Below are positions 25,207 through 33,292 of a stretch of DNA of 48,713 nucleotides, in pieces. A program made the translations under genes and the position numbers. Every line of letters begins with the position of its first letter. The first letter of the stretch is position 1. The stretch is taken from NCBI RefSeq assembly GCF_000428865.1, contig NZ_AUAT01000016.1, positions 1 through 48,713 of the forward strand, in the 5' to 3' direction. Source of the DNA: Eremococcus coleocola DSM 15696 (lineage in GTDB: Bacteria; Bacillota; Bacilli; Lactobacillales; Aerococcaceae). The notes below the pieces were generated by a model. The model worked only from the letters and a program-made list of their open reading frames with translations, did no database searches and had not been told where the DNA came from.

Positions 25207-25267
25207 ATTCTGCCTCCTTAGTTAAGTTACTCTTATTGTACTACTTTATTGTAAAGAAGAGATGAAT

Positions 25268-25295
25268 TTTACATAAAGTTAATGTTAAGTTTTAT
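25268..25295. promoter_or_regulatory. Additional PhoP-like hexamers, distal set
   Basis: TTTACA (25268), TTAATG (25279) and TTTTAT (25290) at an 11-bp period, in the gap between the HD-protein gene and the second ABC operon. Less perfect than the proximal set at 25386-25424. Confidence 0.45.
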
Positions 25296-25385
25296 GAAGC
25301 CTTTTCAAGCTTATCGTGAATTTTTCATGATTTTATCCATAGCTGACTCTATTTCTCATTTTATTTTGATTTTGTAAGAGCTTTA

Positions 25386-25439
25386 TTTACATAAAATTTA
25401 CAGCAAATTTACTCAAGATTTACACTCAAAGCTTATAAT
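25386..25439 (+). promoter_or_regulatory. Tandem PhoP-box promoter of the second ABC operon
   Basis: TTTACA at 25386, TTTACA at 25397, TTTACT at 25408 and TTTACA at 25419: four hexamers with exact 5-bp spacers. A consensus -10 TATAAT lies at 25434-25439 and there is no consensus -35, as expected for an activated promoter. The ~195-nt leader that follows has inverted repeats (GAACGAA.../...TTCGTTC, 25573-25620) before the ribosome site. Confidence 0.75.
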
Positions 25440-25639
25440 CTACTTATGTCCCTTAGGTTGGCCTTAAAACCATTATCTGACGGAATTTAATCGAAATAAA
25501 ATAATATCCACAGTCATCGGTTAACTGGCAGAAGCAAGTTGTATTCTGATTCTGGCTTAATCGACTGTTCAAGAACGAACCTATAAAGTAAAAACTAGAT
25601 TTCTACTTGTTGCTTCGTTCCTACTAGTTAGGAGGTAAT

Positions 25640-26593
25640 ATGCAAATACGTATCCAAGGGCTTTCTAAGTCATTTGGTCAAAACCAAGTCATAAAACCAC
25701 TCGATATGGTCATTGAATCCAGCCGCTTAACCACCTTGTTGGGTCCATCTGGTTGTGGCAAAACTACCCTGCTCCGTATGATTGCAGGTTTAGAAAGGCC
25801 AGACCAAGGCCAAATATTTTTCGATGACGTCTGTGTCTTTTCCGAAGAAAAAGGAATTAATTTACCCCCAGAAAAAAGAGGCTTGGGCTTTGTGTTCCAA
25901 GACTTTGCTCTCTGGCCTCACATGACCATCTTTGAAAATGTCGCCTTTGGTCTACGGGCTACAAAAAATACCACGCGGTTAGAAGAACGGGTCCATAAAG
26001 CTTTGGCTTCAGTCCAACTAGAAAAAATGGCTGACCGTTATCCCCACCAACTATCGGGGGGGCAACAACAACGAGTTTCTTTTGCCCGCGCTATTGTGAT
26101 TGAACCCGCTTGTATTCTCTTTGATGAACCCTTGTCCGCTTTGGATGCCATCCTACGTGAACAAATGCGGGTGGAATTAAGAGCCTTAATTGACCGACTA
26201 CAAATTACGGCAATTTTTGTGACCCATGATCAAACTGAAGCTATGTCTATTTCAGACAAGATTGCGGTGATGTCACAAGGTTTAGTCCAACAATATGATA
26301 GTCCTGAAAATATTTATCAGGCTCCGGTCAATCAAACGGTGGCTAATTTTGTTGGTACCAGTAATTGGATTGATGATCATCACCTCTTCCGACCAGAACA
26401 AGCCCAATTAGTCGGCCAAGCCAATGATCAACATTTCCAAGCAAAGGTTATATCCAGTGAGTTTCTCGGTCAAAACTACTTAGTCCATTTAGAGTACCAA
26501 GGCCAAGAATGGTCCGTCTACTCCCCGATTCGTTTAAATCACGACCAAGTGATTGATTTGTATCTTGCCCCGCAGCATATCACTCAAGTTTAA
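25640..26593 (+). CDS. ABC transporter ATP-binding protein (FbpC/AfuC/PhnT-like)
   Basis: 317 residues. Intact ATPase motifs: Walker [10 protein letters not shown] (about 36-44), signature LSGGQQQR, Walker [13 protein letters not shown] and [10 protein letters not shown]. The C-terminal ~90 residues are a short regulatory domain (FRPEQAQLV). It belongs to the iron/thiamine/phosphonate/hexose-phosphate importer class. First gene of a plus-strand operon with a strong AGGAGG site, behind the four-box Pho-like promoter. Confidence 0.88.
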   Translation: MQIRIQGLSKSFGQNQVIKPLDMVIESSRLTTLLGPSGCGKTTLLRMIAGLERPDQGQIFFDDVCVFSEEKGINLPPEKRGLGFVFQDFALWPHMTIFENVAFGLRATKNTTRLEERVHKALASVQLEKMADRYPHQLSGGQQQRVSFARAIVIEPACILFDEPLSALDAILREQMRVELRALIDRLQITAIFVTHDQTEAMSISDKIAVMSQGLVQQYDSPENIYQAPVNQTVANFVGTSNWIDDHHLFRPEQAQLVGQANDQHFQAKVISSEFLGQNYLVHLEYQGQEWSVYSPIRLNHDQVIDLYLAPQHITQV

Positions 26594-26619
26594 TTATTAT
26601 AGAAGGAGACATAATTATT

Positions 26620-27615
26620 ATGAAAAAATTCTTAAAAACAATGGCCCTTGCCGCAGTAACTTTAGGTTCTTTTGCTTCATTTGGTCTGACTGACCAAACC
26701 GTTTCAGCTGAAGGTGATAAAATCACTGTTTATATGCCATCCCCTGCCGGCCTCGCTGAAAAAATTGCTGAAGGTTTCAAAACTCAATCTGGTAAAGAAG
26801 TTGAAGTTTTCCAAGGAACGACCGGTGAAATCTTAGCTCGTTTAGAAGCTGAAAAAGAAAACCCTATTGCCGATGTGGTAATCTTAGCTTCTTGGTCTGA
26901 TGGTTTAGCCATGAAAAATGATGACAAATTAGCTAGCTATGAATTGTCTAACAAGGACAACGCGGTAGAAAACTTTATCGATGAAGACAACACTTTATTC
27001 GGTTACTCTGCTTCAGCTGTTGGTGTTATCTATAATACAGAATTATTTGAAAGCTTAGAAGCTGACTGGGCTGACTTAGGTACTACCGAAGACTATAAAG
27101 ACCTATTAGCGATTCCTGACCCTGAAAAATCAGGTGCTGCCAAAGACTTCGTTTCTGCTTATGTGACTGAAAAAGGTTGGGATGACTTCGAAGCCTTAGC
27201 TAATAACGGTACAATTGTGCCAGGCGCTAACAAGGCTGCTATGGAAGCTGTCACTACGGGTGAAGTCGGTATCCTAGTCGCTGGGGTTGACTACAATGCT
27301 TACAAAGCCATCGATGAAGGTGAACCTTTAGCCATGTATTATCCTGAATCTGGTACTGTAATTAACCCTCGTCCAGCTATGATTATGAAAGACGCTCCAA
27401 ACCCTGAAGGCGCGCAAGAATTCGTGGAATACTTATTCTCTGATGAAGCCCAACAAATGGTTGCTGATGCTTACTTAATCCCTGGTCGTGCGGATGTAAA
27501 ATCTGAAAAACGCCCTAACGTAGATGAAATTCCTACTTTAAATACTGACTGGGGTAAGATGATGGAAGTTGCTTCTGAAGCAGCCGCTAGAATCAACGAA
27601 TTAATGGCTCAATAA
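26620..27615 (+). CDS. Extracellular solute-binding protein (AfuA/FbpA/PhnS class)
   Basis: 331 residues. Signal peptide with core LKTMALAAVTLGSFASFGL and likely cleavage after VSA (about residue 30); there is no cysteine, so no lipobox. The mature part begins KITVYMPSPAGLAEKIAEGF, typical of the 'iron(III)-binding' family 1 proteins, and includes EVFQGTTGEILARLEAEK. The double-Tyr iron site of FbpA is not evident at the expected place (region GVDYNAYKAIDEGEPLAMYY). Together with the Pho-like promoter this favours a phosphorylated ligand (hexose phosphate, as for AfuA, or a phosphonate). AAGGAG precedes the ATG. Confidence 0.83.
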   Translation: MKKFLKTMALAAVTLGSFASFGLTDQTVSAEGDKITVYMPSPAGLAEKIAEGFKTQSGKEVEVFQGTTGEILARLEAEKENPIADVVILASWSDGLAMKNDDKLASYELSNKDNAVENFIDEDNTLFGYSASAVGVIYNTELFESLEADWADLGTTEDYKDLLAIPDPEKSGAAKDFVSAYVTEKGWDDFEALANNGTIVPGANKAAMEAVTTGEVGILVAGVDYNAYKAIDEGEPLAMYYPESGTVINPRPAMIMKDAPNPEGAQEFVEYLFSDEAQQMVADAYLIPGRADVKSEKRPNVDEIPTLNTDWGKMMEVASEAAARINELMAQ

Positions 27616-27624
27616 TCAGTTGCC

Positions 27625-29289
27625 ATGAAACAATTAAAGAGTAACTTAAAATTAGTAGCAAGCCTCGGGTTGCTACTAATTTTATTCATATTAATTATTG
27701 CTCCCTTGTTTTCGATTTTTATTCAAACCATTGTCGTCGATGGTCAAGTTACTTTAGACCAAGTAATCACAACCCTCGCTGAGCGTAAAAACTTACAAAT
27801 GATTATCAATTCACTCTTATTGGGCTTTTTCACTGTCATAATGACTTCCCTGATTGCCCTACCCTTGGCTTATCTTTTTACCAAGACTAGTATGGCCAAG
27901 TATCAATTCTTTGATACGATTTTTATGATGCCTTTTATGACGCCGCCCTTTATTGCCTCTATGGGATGGATTTTGTTTATGCAACGACGGGGCTTGCTCC
28001 AACGTTTCATCCCGGCACTTGACCAATCAGATGAATTCTTTTTTACCATTACCGGTTTAGTTATTGTCATGAGTTTTCATAATTTTCCTTTTATGTATAC
28101 CATGATGAAAAATGCCATCTTAAATATCCCCGCCTCCTTAGAAGAAGGCGCAGCGGTTTTTGGGGCCAATTTCTGGCGCCGGATTCGTAAAGTTTTTATT
28201 CCATTAATTACGGGTAATTACGCGATTGCTGCTTTGCTGGTTTTTGTTAAGGTGATTTCGGAATATGGGACGCCTGCGACCTTGGGTAAACGGATTGGCT
28301 TTAATGTCTTTACCACCGAAATCCATCGTTATGCCACGGTGGCGCCCATCTCCTTTGGTAAGTCAGCTTCCTTGGCTTCAATTCTGGTGACCATTTGTCT
28401 GGGGCTATGGATGATTCAAACCTATGTAACCAATCAGCGGACTTATAATCTCATTTCTGGTAAAGGTAGTCGGTCCAAACTAATCCAATTAAAACCTTGG
28501 CAACAAGTCCTAGCTTGGGGCTATATTTTGGCGATTATTACGGGGGCGACCATCATCCCCATGTTTTCTGTCTTCGCCACCTCAATTATTAAGTTAAGAG
28601 GGTATGGTTTCCGCTTTGATAACTTGACCTTTAAACATTATTATCAAATGTTTACTGCCAATGATAAAACGGTTGCTGCCATTCTAAACTCCTTCCTCTT
28701 AGCCTTTGTAGCAGCTACCGTTTGTGCTCTACTAGGTACCCTCATTGTGCTTACGATTCGTAACCTAAAAGGAAAACTAGCTAAAGGAATGGAGGCGATT
28801 AGTTTGCTGCCTGAGATGGTACCAGGCATTGTACTCATCTTAGGTATCATGCTGTTTTGGAATGATATCTATCATTTGATACCGATTTATAATACCATGT
28901 ATCTCTTAGCTTTAGCCTATATCATCCTTTTTCTCCCCTTTACCGTCCAATATGTGACTTCATCCTTTACTCAAATTAATCCTTCCCTAATGTCAGCGGG
29001 TCAAGTCTTCGGAGCTAGCCCTTCCTATATTTTCCGCCGGATTACGCTACCCCTGATTAAGCCTGGTATTATTACTGGCTGGATGATGACTTTTATTATC
29101 TCCTTCCGAGAACTTGTCACAGCCTCCTTAATTTCGCCGCCAAATAAATACGTGATTTCCACCTTTATTGTGAGGGAATTTGGGCAAGGGTCCGTTTCAA
29201 CCGGGATGGCCATGGCTGTCATTTGTGTCCTATTAACCACCACGACCCTCTTAATTTTAAACCATGTCACCCGCAAGAAAATTGTATAA
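27625..29289 (+). CDS. Fused two-domain ABC permease (AfuB/FbpB-like)
   Basis: 554 residues with about 12 membrane helices: two complete permease domains in one chain. Each half has its ATPase-coupling loop: EEGAAVFGANFWRRI (about 172-186) in the first and SAGQVFGASPSYIF (about 457-470) in the second. This arrangement is typical of the iron/hexose-phosphate/2-aminoethylphosphonate importers. The gap to the binding-protein gene is 9 bp and, unlike nearly all other genes here, there is no recognisable ribosome site, so translation may depend on coupling. The operon ends at the interrupted terminator at 29294. Confidence 0.88.
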   Translation: MKQLKSNLKLVASLGLLLILFILIIAPLFSIFIQTIVVDGQVTLDQVITTLAERKNLQMIINSLLLGFFTVIMTSLIALPLAYLFTKTSMAKYQFFDTIFMMPFMTPPFIASMGWILFMQRRGLLQRFIPALDQSDEFFFTITGLVIVMSFHNFPFMYTMMKNAILNIPASLEEGAAVFGANFWRRIRKVFIPLITGNYAIAALLVFVKVISEYGTPATLGKRIGFNVFTTEIHRYATVAPISFGKSASLASILVTICLGLWMIQTYVTNQRTYNLISGKGSRSKLIQLKPWQQVLAWGYILAIITGATIIPMFSVFATSIIKLRGYGFRFDNLTFKHYYQMFTANDKTVAAILNSFLLAFVAATVCALLGTLIVLTIRNLKGKLAKGMEAISLLPEMVPGIVLILGIMLFWNDIYHLIPIYNTMYLLALAYIILFLPFTVQYVTSSFTQINPSLMSAGQVFGASPSYIFRRITLPLIKPGIITGWMMTFIISFRELVTASLISPPNKYVISTFIVREFGQGSVSTGMAMAVICVLLTTTTLLILNHVTRKKIV

Positions 29290-29293
29290 AAAT

Positions 29294-29392
29294 AAGCCTC
29301 TCTTCAGTTTTCAATTACTTCTGTACTGACCCCCTAAAGTTGGACCAAAAAATCCAACTTTTTGGGGGTCACTATATTCTGAAAAGAGGCTT
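29294..29392. terminator. Bidirectional terminator whose loop holds an IS remnant
   Basis: Arms AAGCCTCTCTTCAG (29294-29307) and CTGAAAAGAGGCTT (29379-29392) pair at 13 of 14 positions, and a T-run (29393-29400) follows on the plus strand. The loop carries the 45-bp palindrome at 29327-29371. It separates the convergent permease and rRNA methyltransferase genes. Confidence 0.75.
29327..29371. repeat. 45-bp palindrome made of two IS3-type terminal repeats
   Basis: TGACCCCCTAAAGTTGGA, an 8-9 nt centre, then TCCAACTTTTTGGGGGTCA. The right arm matches the end of the IS at 295-312, including the CTATA just outside. The outward TG...CA orientation is that of a complete element with its interior removed. 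Confidence 0.75.
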
Positions 29393-29403
29393 GTTTTTTT
29401 AGT

Positions 29404-30180
29404 CTAGTGGTTAAAATGGAATAAAAGGATTCCGGTTGCAACCGCTACATTTAAGGATTCTGCTTGGCCGAGCATGGGAATATAAACGGAATGATCCGCT
29501 GCTTGAATTAAATCACCAGCCACGCCAGCCCCTTCATTGCCCATGATTAAAGCCACTTTATCGTCTAATTTAAGGTCTGAATAAATTTGGGCATCTTTAT
29601 GAAGTGCGGTTGCCAGCACCGGAATCTTAGTCGCTTGTAATGCCGGAATAGCTGCCTCTAAATCATAATGGATGACCGGTAGATGCCAAATTGAGCCTTG
29701 AGTAGCCCTTAGGACCTTATCATTATAAGGATCAACACACCCTTGCCCTAGTATGACTGCATCAAAACCGGCCGCATCTGCGGTCCGAATCATGGTCCCT
29801 AAATTACCTGGATCTTGGATGGCATCTAAGAGTAAGAGGCGGTGCCAACTTGGGTCGAGACTTGCTGGTTTTTGCTTGGATTCAACTACCGCAAAGACTC
29901 CTTGGTCTTGTTGGGTTTGGCTCAAGTATTGGGCCAAACCCGGCGTCAACAAATAAGTATCGCAATGGTCTTGATCAAATAATTCCTCATGGTCTCCTAA
30001 ATAAGCCGGCGTCGCCATCAGAGCTTGGAGGGGTAAACCAGCTTTGAGGGCCTCTTGCACTAAGTGGTCTCCTTCAATTAGAAAAGCCCTCGCCTTGCGC
30101 CGGCCCTTACTCGTATGCAGTTTCCGCCATTCTTTAATGCTTTGATTTTGTTTGGATGTTATTTCATGTTTTGCTGACAT
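29404..30180 (-). CDS. SpoU/TrmH-family RNA 2'-O-ribose methyltransferase
   Basis: 258 residues. An N-terminal substrate-binding domain (about 1-95, with KQNQSIKEWRKL as in TrmH-type rRNA methylases) precedes the SPOUT knot domain. The three SPOUT motifs are visible: QDPGNLGTMIRTADAAGFD, VALIMGNEGAGV and SLNVAVATGILLF. These enzymes methylate ribose in 23S rRNA or tRNA using SAM; it resembles RlmB/TsnR-like housekeeping members. The start ATG 30180 follows GGGGG. No antibiotic-resistance role is implied. Confidence 0.88.
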   Translation of the reverse strand: MSAKHEITSKQNQSIKEWRKLHTSKGRRKARAFLIEGDHLVQEALKAGLPLQALMATPAYLGDHEELFDQDHCDTYLLTPGLAQYLSQTQQDQGVFAVVESKQKPASLDPSWHRLLLLDAIQDPGNLGTMIRTADAAGFDAVILGQGCVDPYNDKVLRATQGSIWHLPVIHYDLEAAIPALQATKIPVLATALHKDAQIYSDLKLDDKVALIMGNEGAGVAGDLIQAADHSVYIPMLGQAESLNVAVATGILLFHFNH

Positions 30181-30240
30181 AATGGGCCCCCTTTTTATCT
30201 CTGTCTATTGTCTAGTAAATTATGGGGCTTGTCAATGAAA

Positions 30241-30294
30241 GGGAGTGAAACAGAAGTATAAAAATCTTTGATTTTCTGGTTTCTGTCTACTCCC
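30241..30294 (-). repeat. 54-bp palindromic repeat, second copy (terminator-like)
   Basis: Three stacked stems (GGGAGT/ACTCCC, ACAGAA/TTCTGT, AAAATC/GATTTT). Its minus-strand sequence aligns with 6819-6871 over its length with a small number of changes. The T-run is weak here, so the terminator role is less sure than for the copy after trxA. Confidence 0.65.
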
Positions 30295-30313
30295 TTGATT
30301 ATATCATTCTACC

Positions 30314-30466
30314 TTATTTCACGGCGTATTCGGCACAACAATAAACACAGCGGTAAATCTTTGCTTCTTTGTCCACCAAGCGATACTCATGAACAATTTC
30401 TTGCTCAATCGAGGTAATGCACCGAGGATTTTTATATTTAATCACGTTGATCAATTTTTCCGGCAT
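30314..30466 (-). pseudogene. PyrI-like zinc domain remnant (aspartate carbamoyltransferase regulatory chain)
   Basis: A 50-residue frame matching only the C-terminal zinc-binding part of PyrI, the chain that binds CTP and regulates aspartate carbamoyltransferase. It reads [19 protein letters not shown] and then [10 protein letters not shown]. The first of the four zinc cysteines is replaced by Tyr (YKNPRC instead of CxNPxC), and the whole allosteric domain is missing; a stop lies just upstream. There is no ribosome site and no other pyr gene in the window. It is likely a relic. Confidence 0.6.
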
Positions 30467-30479
30467 GTCAAGCTAAATT

Positions 30480-31040
30480 AGCAGATTCTTTAAAGGAAAA
30501 TTTAAAATTGGGATTTTGGGGATGATACTTTGGCTTCGTGTGTTTTATGTTCCGATGCTTTTCTTTAATTTTGTTTAACTATGGAAAATTTTATTTAGTT
30601 ACTAGTCAAGTGAGGAAAGCAGCGTATTATTTTCTTAATTTGTAGTATAAGTAAGGAAACCATTGGGGTGATTTCCACACTGGCAGTTCGAATCAGGAAA
30701 ATTTTCAACACGCAAGCTGCCACTAAGGAAAATAATTCCTAGGTTTCTTTATCAGTACTGATAGTAAAGAAAATTTTCCACAATTAAAGGAAAAGTCTGG
30801 AATCCCAAGCCAAAACCTTGTGCAAACCGCCCAACCCATCCTATAATGAGGGCCTCGCCTAAGCGAGGCCACCGACTAAAGCCACCAGTGCAGACAATAC
30901 TAACCAACTCCTGCACAACTCCTATACCGGCTCATAACCCAGTCCAATCCTATCAGAAAGCAGCGGGTTATAATCCCTGCTGCTTTCCTTTAATATCAAA
31001 AGAAGCCCTCGCCGACAAGCGAAGGCCTCATCACAACCTC
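30480..31040. other. Gene-free interval rich in hairpins
   Basis: No coding frame is convincing in this ~560 bp. Predicted hairpins follow each other: GGAAA/TTTCC (30655-30678), TGGCAG/CTGCCA (30682-30722), AGGAA/TTCCT (30726-30740), TTTCTTTA...TAAAGAAA around the palindrome ATCAGTACTGAT (30744-30772), GGCCTCGC/GCGAGGCC (30851-30870) and GAAAGCAGC..GCTGCTTTC (30956-30987). It could encode a structured RNA or be a decayed locus. Confidence 0.45.
30996..31029 (-). terminator. Terminator of pepV
   Basis: On the minus strand GAGGCCTTCGC and GCGAGGGCTTC pair around a short loop and are followed by TTTTGATATT, about 20 bp beyond the pepV stop. Confidence 0.75.
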
Positions 31041-31047
31041 AATCAAA

Positions 31048-32463
31048 CTATTTAGTTAAACGATAAATGGCTTCAGCATAGATAGCTGTGGCTCTTAACA
31101 AGTCTTCAACTGCCAAGAATTCGTTGGCTTGGTGCATCACATCGATTGAGTCTGGGAATAAAGCACCATATGCAACACCGCGTGGCATTAAGCGGCCATA
31201 GGTACCGCCCCCAATCGATTGTTCGTGGGCTTCAAAACCAGTTTGTTTATGGTAAACATCCAGTAAAGTTTCTACCAATGGATCATCCGCTGGCACATAA
31301 TGAGGGTCCTTATGGTGGCCCATAGAAACTTGAAGACTAGCATAATGACCGAGGGCTTTTTCCATTTGACCTAACATGGTATCAGGTTCTGTTCCTTCTG
31401 GATAACGGAAGTTCACATCAATATGGCCGCCCTTTTCAGCGTCATAGTTAGCAATTCCAATATTCATGGATACATCGCCCATGACATCATGATGGTGGCT
31501 TACACCCACTTTGCTACCATCAAAACCTTCAAATAATTCATGGCTTAAGACTTGGACAAAGTTTTCCGCGGCTTGGTCATCAAAGCGATATTGGCTCAAG
31601 AAACGGCCCAATTGAGTCGCCCCGTTGACACCTTTATGTGGAGTGGATCCGTGAGCTGACTTACCAACTACAGTGATAGATACTTGCTTGCCATCGACGC
31701 TTAAATTACCCTTTAAGTCATTTTCCGCTAAAAATTGGTCGAAATCTGCTTGGAAATCAATGTCCCCTTTTAATACCTCTAGGACTGCAAAAGCAGATTC
31801 AGGAACCATATTTGGTCGCAAGCCTGCTTTAAATTCAATTAATTTTAAGTCGCCTTCTAAGACTTGAGAATCCTTGGTATCAATGGCTGCGGAGACATTT
31901 CCTTTTTCCCCATTAATGATTGGGAATTCAGCATCCGGTGAAAAACCAAAGTCGGGCATTTCTGCATGTTTGAAATAATAGTCCATACATTGCCAACCAG
32001 ATTCTTCATCCGTACCTACAATTAAGTGAACCCGTTTATTGAAAGTATGCCCTAATTCACGCAATAATTTCAAAGCAAAATAAGCTCCTACGGTTGGTCC
32101 CTTATCATCCGAAGAACCCCGGGCATAAATCCGATCATTAATGATTTGTGGTTCAAAAGGATCAGTATCCCAACCAGACCCAGCTGGTACTACGTCCACG
32201 TGACCTAGAATACCCATCAATTCATCGCCAGCCCCAATCTCAACCCGGCCAGCCCATGGGCCAAAGGCTTGAGTTTGGAAACCATCTTCTTGGGCCATCT
32301 TAAGGAACTCATCTAAGGCAGCCTTGGGTCCCGGACCAACCGGAGTTTCCTCGGTTGCGGCCGCATCATCACGGACAGAATCAATTTTTAATAAACGAAA
32401 TAGATCTTTAAATAAGTCTTCTTTACGACTTTCAACTTCTTGTAACCAGTTGATATTTTCCAT
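31048..32463 (-). CDS. pepV: Dipeptidase PepV (M20 family)
   Basis: 471 residues, the usual length of lactic-acid-bacterial PepV, a cytoplasmic zinc dipeptidase that cleaves a broad range of dipeptides. Metal site segments: GILGHVDVVPAGSGWDTDPF (His and following Asp), ARGSSDDKGP, GTDEESGWQC and, near the end, a His in DVMHQANEF. The lid domain lies between about 190 and 385. Start at 32463 follows AAAGGAGC. It stands alone between two terminators. Confidence 0.92.
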   Translation of the reverse strand: MENINWLQEVESRKEDLFKDLFRLLKIDSVRDDAAATEETPVGPGPKAALDEFLKMAQEDGFQTQAFGPWAGRVEIGAGDELMGILGHVDVVPAGSGWDTDPFEPQIINDRIYARGSSDDKGPTVGAYFALKLLRELGHTFNKRVHLIVGTDEESGWQCMDYYFKHAEMPDFGFSPDAEFPIINGEKGNVSAAIDTKDSQVLEGDLKLIEFKAGLRPNMVPESAFAVLEVLKGDIDFQADFDQFLAENDLKGNLSVDGKQVSITVVGKSAHGSTPHKGVNGATQLGRFLSQYRFDDQAAENFVQVLSHELFEGFDGSKVGVSHHHDVMGDVSMNIGIANYDAEKGGHIDVNFRYPEGTEPDTMLGQMEKALGHYASLQVSMGHHKDPHYVPADDPLVETLLDVYHKQTGFEAHEQSIGGGTYGRLMPRGVAYGALFPDSIDVMHQANEFLAVEDLLRATAIYAEAIYRLTK

Positions 32464-32510
32464 AGTTAAGCTCCTTTATTTTTTAATACATTTATTGTAA
32501 CACTTTTTAT

Positions 32511-32555
32511 AAAAAGGAGTGAAAAATCCAACCCCAGGGAAGGATTTTCTACTCC
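32511..32555 (-). terminator. Terminator after the pseudouridine synthase gene
   Basis: On the minus strand GGAGT...ACTCC with inner GAAAATCC/GGATTTTT pairing, followed by TTTTT. About 10 bp beyond the stop of the gene at 32564. Confidence 0.8.
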
Positions 32556-32563
32556 TCACTTCA

Positions 32564-33292
32564 TTATTCCAAGCCATAGGGACGCAATAAATCACATTCT
32601 GCCGCCGTTAGTTCCCGGTATTGACCTAGATCAAGGTCAGGATCTAGGACCAAGGGCCCCATACTAACCCGGTGCAAGTGTAACACTTCATGGTCTCTGG
32701 CTAGAAACATCCGTTTAACTTGATGGAACTTGCCCTCATGAATGGTCACCTTGGTCAAGCTTTGGTCTTTATCTGGATCATAATCTAAAATTTCTAACTC
32801 AGCCGCTTGGGCTGTAAAATCCTTTAAGCGAATTCCGGCTGCAAAGGCTGCGATATCTACTTCACTCACTTGGCCAGTCACCAAGGCTTGATAGGTCTTA
32901 GCGACATGTTTTTTTGGCGAGAGTAATTGATGAGCTAATTGACCATTATTGGTTAAGAGTAACAAACCGGTGGTATCAATGTCTAACCGCCCCACTGGAA
33001 AAAGGTCGACATGGTCAAAATCAAGGGCAACCCAATCAATCACCGTTTCATGCATTTTATCTTCAGTAGCAGAAACCAAACCATCTGGTTTATTCAGCAT
33101 TACATAGTAATAAGCCTGATATACAAGTTCTTGACCTAAATAAGCAACTTGGTCATGGTCTTCATCTACCCCATGGTTTACTTTGGTAACTGTTTCGTCA
33201 TTCACTTGGATTTGACCCGAAGTGATGAGTTTCTTGACTTCTTTACGCGAGCCTAGGCCAAGAGTCGCTAAAAATTTATCCAGCCGCATCAT
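32564..33292 (-). CDS. RsuA/RluF-family pseudouridine synthase
   Basis: 242 residues. An N-terminal S4 RNA-binding domain (about 3-60, RLDKFLATLGLGSRKEVKKL) precedes the catalytic domain with the RsuA-family signature GRLDIDTTGLLLLTNNG (catalytic Asp about residue 103) and KVTIHEGKFHQVKRM. RsuA makes pseudouridine 516 in 16S rRNA; that is the probable target. Its ATG overlaps the stop of the flippase gene by 4 bp (ATGA) and has no ribosome site of its own, so it depends on coupling. Confidence 0.9.
   Translation of the reverse strand: MMRLDKFLATLGLGSRKEVKKLITSGQIQVNDETVTKVNHGVDEDHDQVAYLGQELVYQAYYYVMLNKPDGLVSATEDKMHETVIDWVALDFDHVDLFPVGRLDIDTTGLLLLTNNGQLAHQLLSPKKHVAKTYQALVTGQVSEVDIAAFAAGIRLKDFTAQAAELEILDYDPDKDQSLTKVTIHEGKFHQVKRMFLARDHEVLHLHRVSMGPLVLDPDLDLGQYRELTAAECDLLRPYGLE

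Noticed and set aside
30676-30725. tRNA-like T-arm sequence AGTTCGAATC
   Set aside because: No matching acceptor, D or anticodon arms can be built around it; the surrounding TGGCAG/CTGCCA stem is a different fold.
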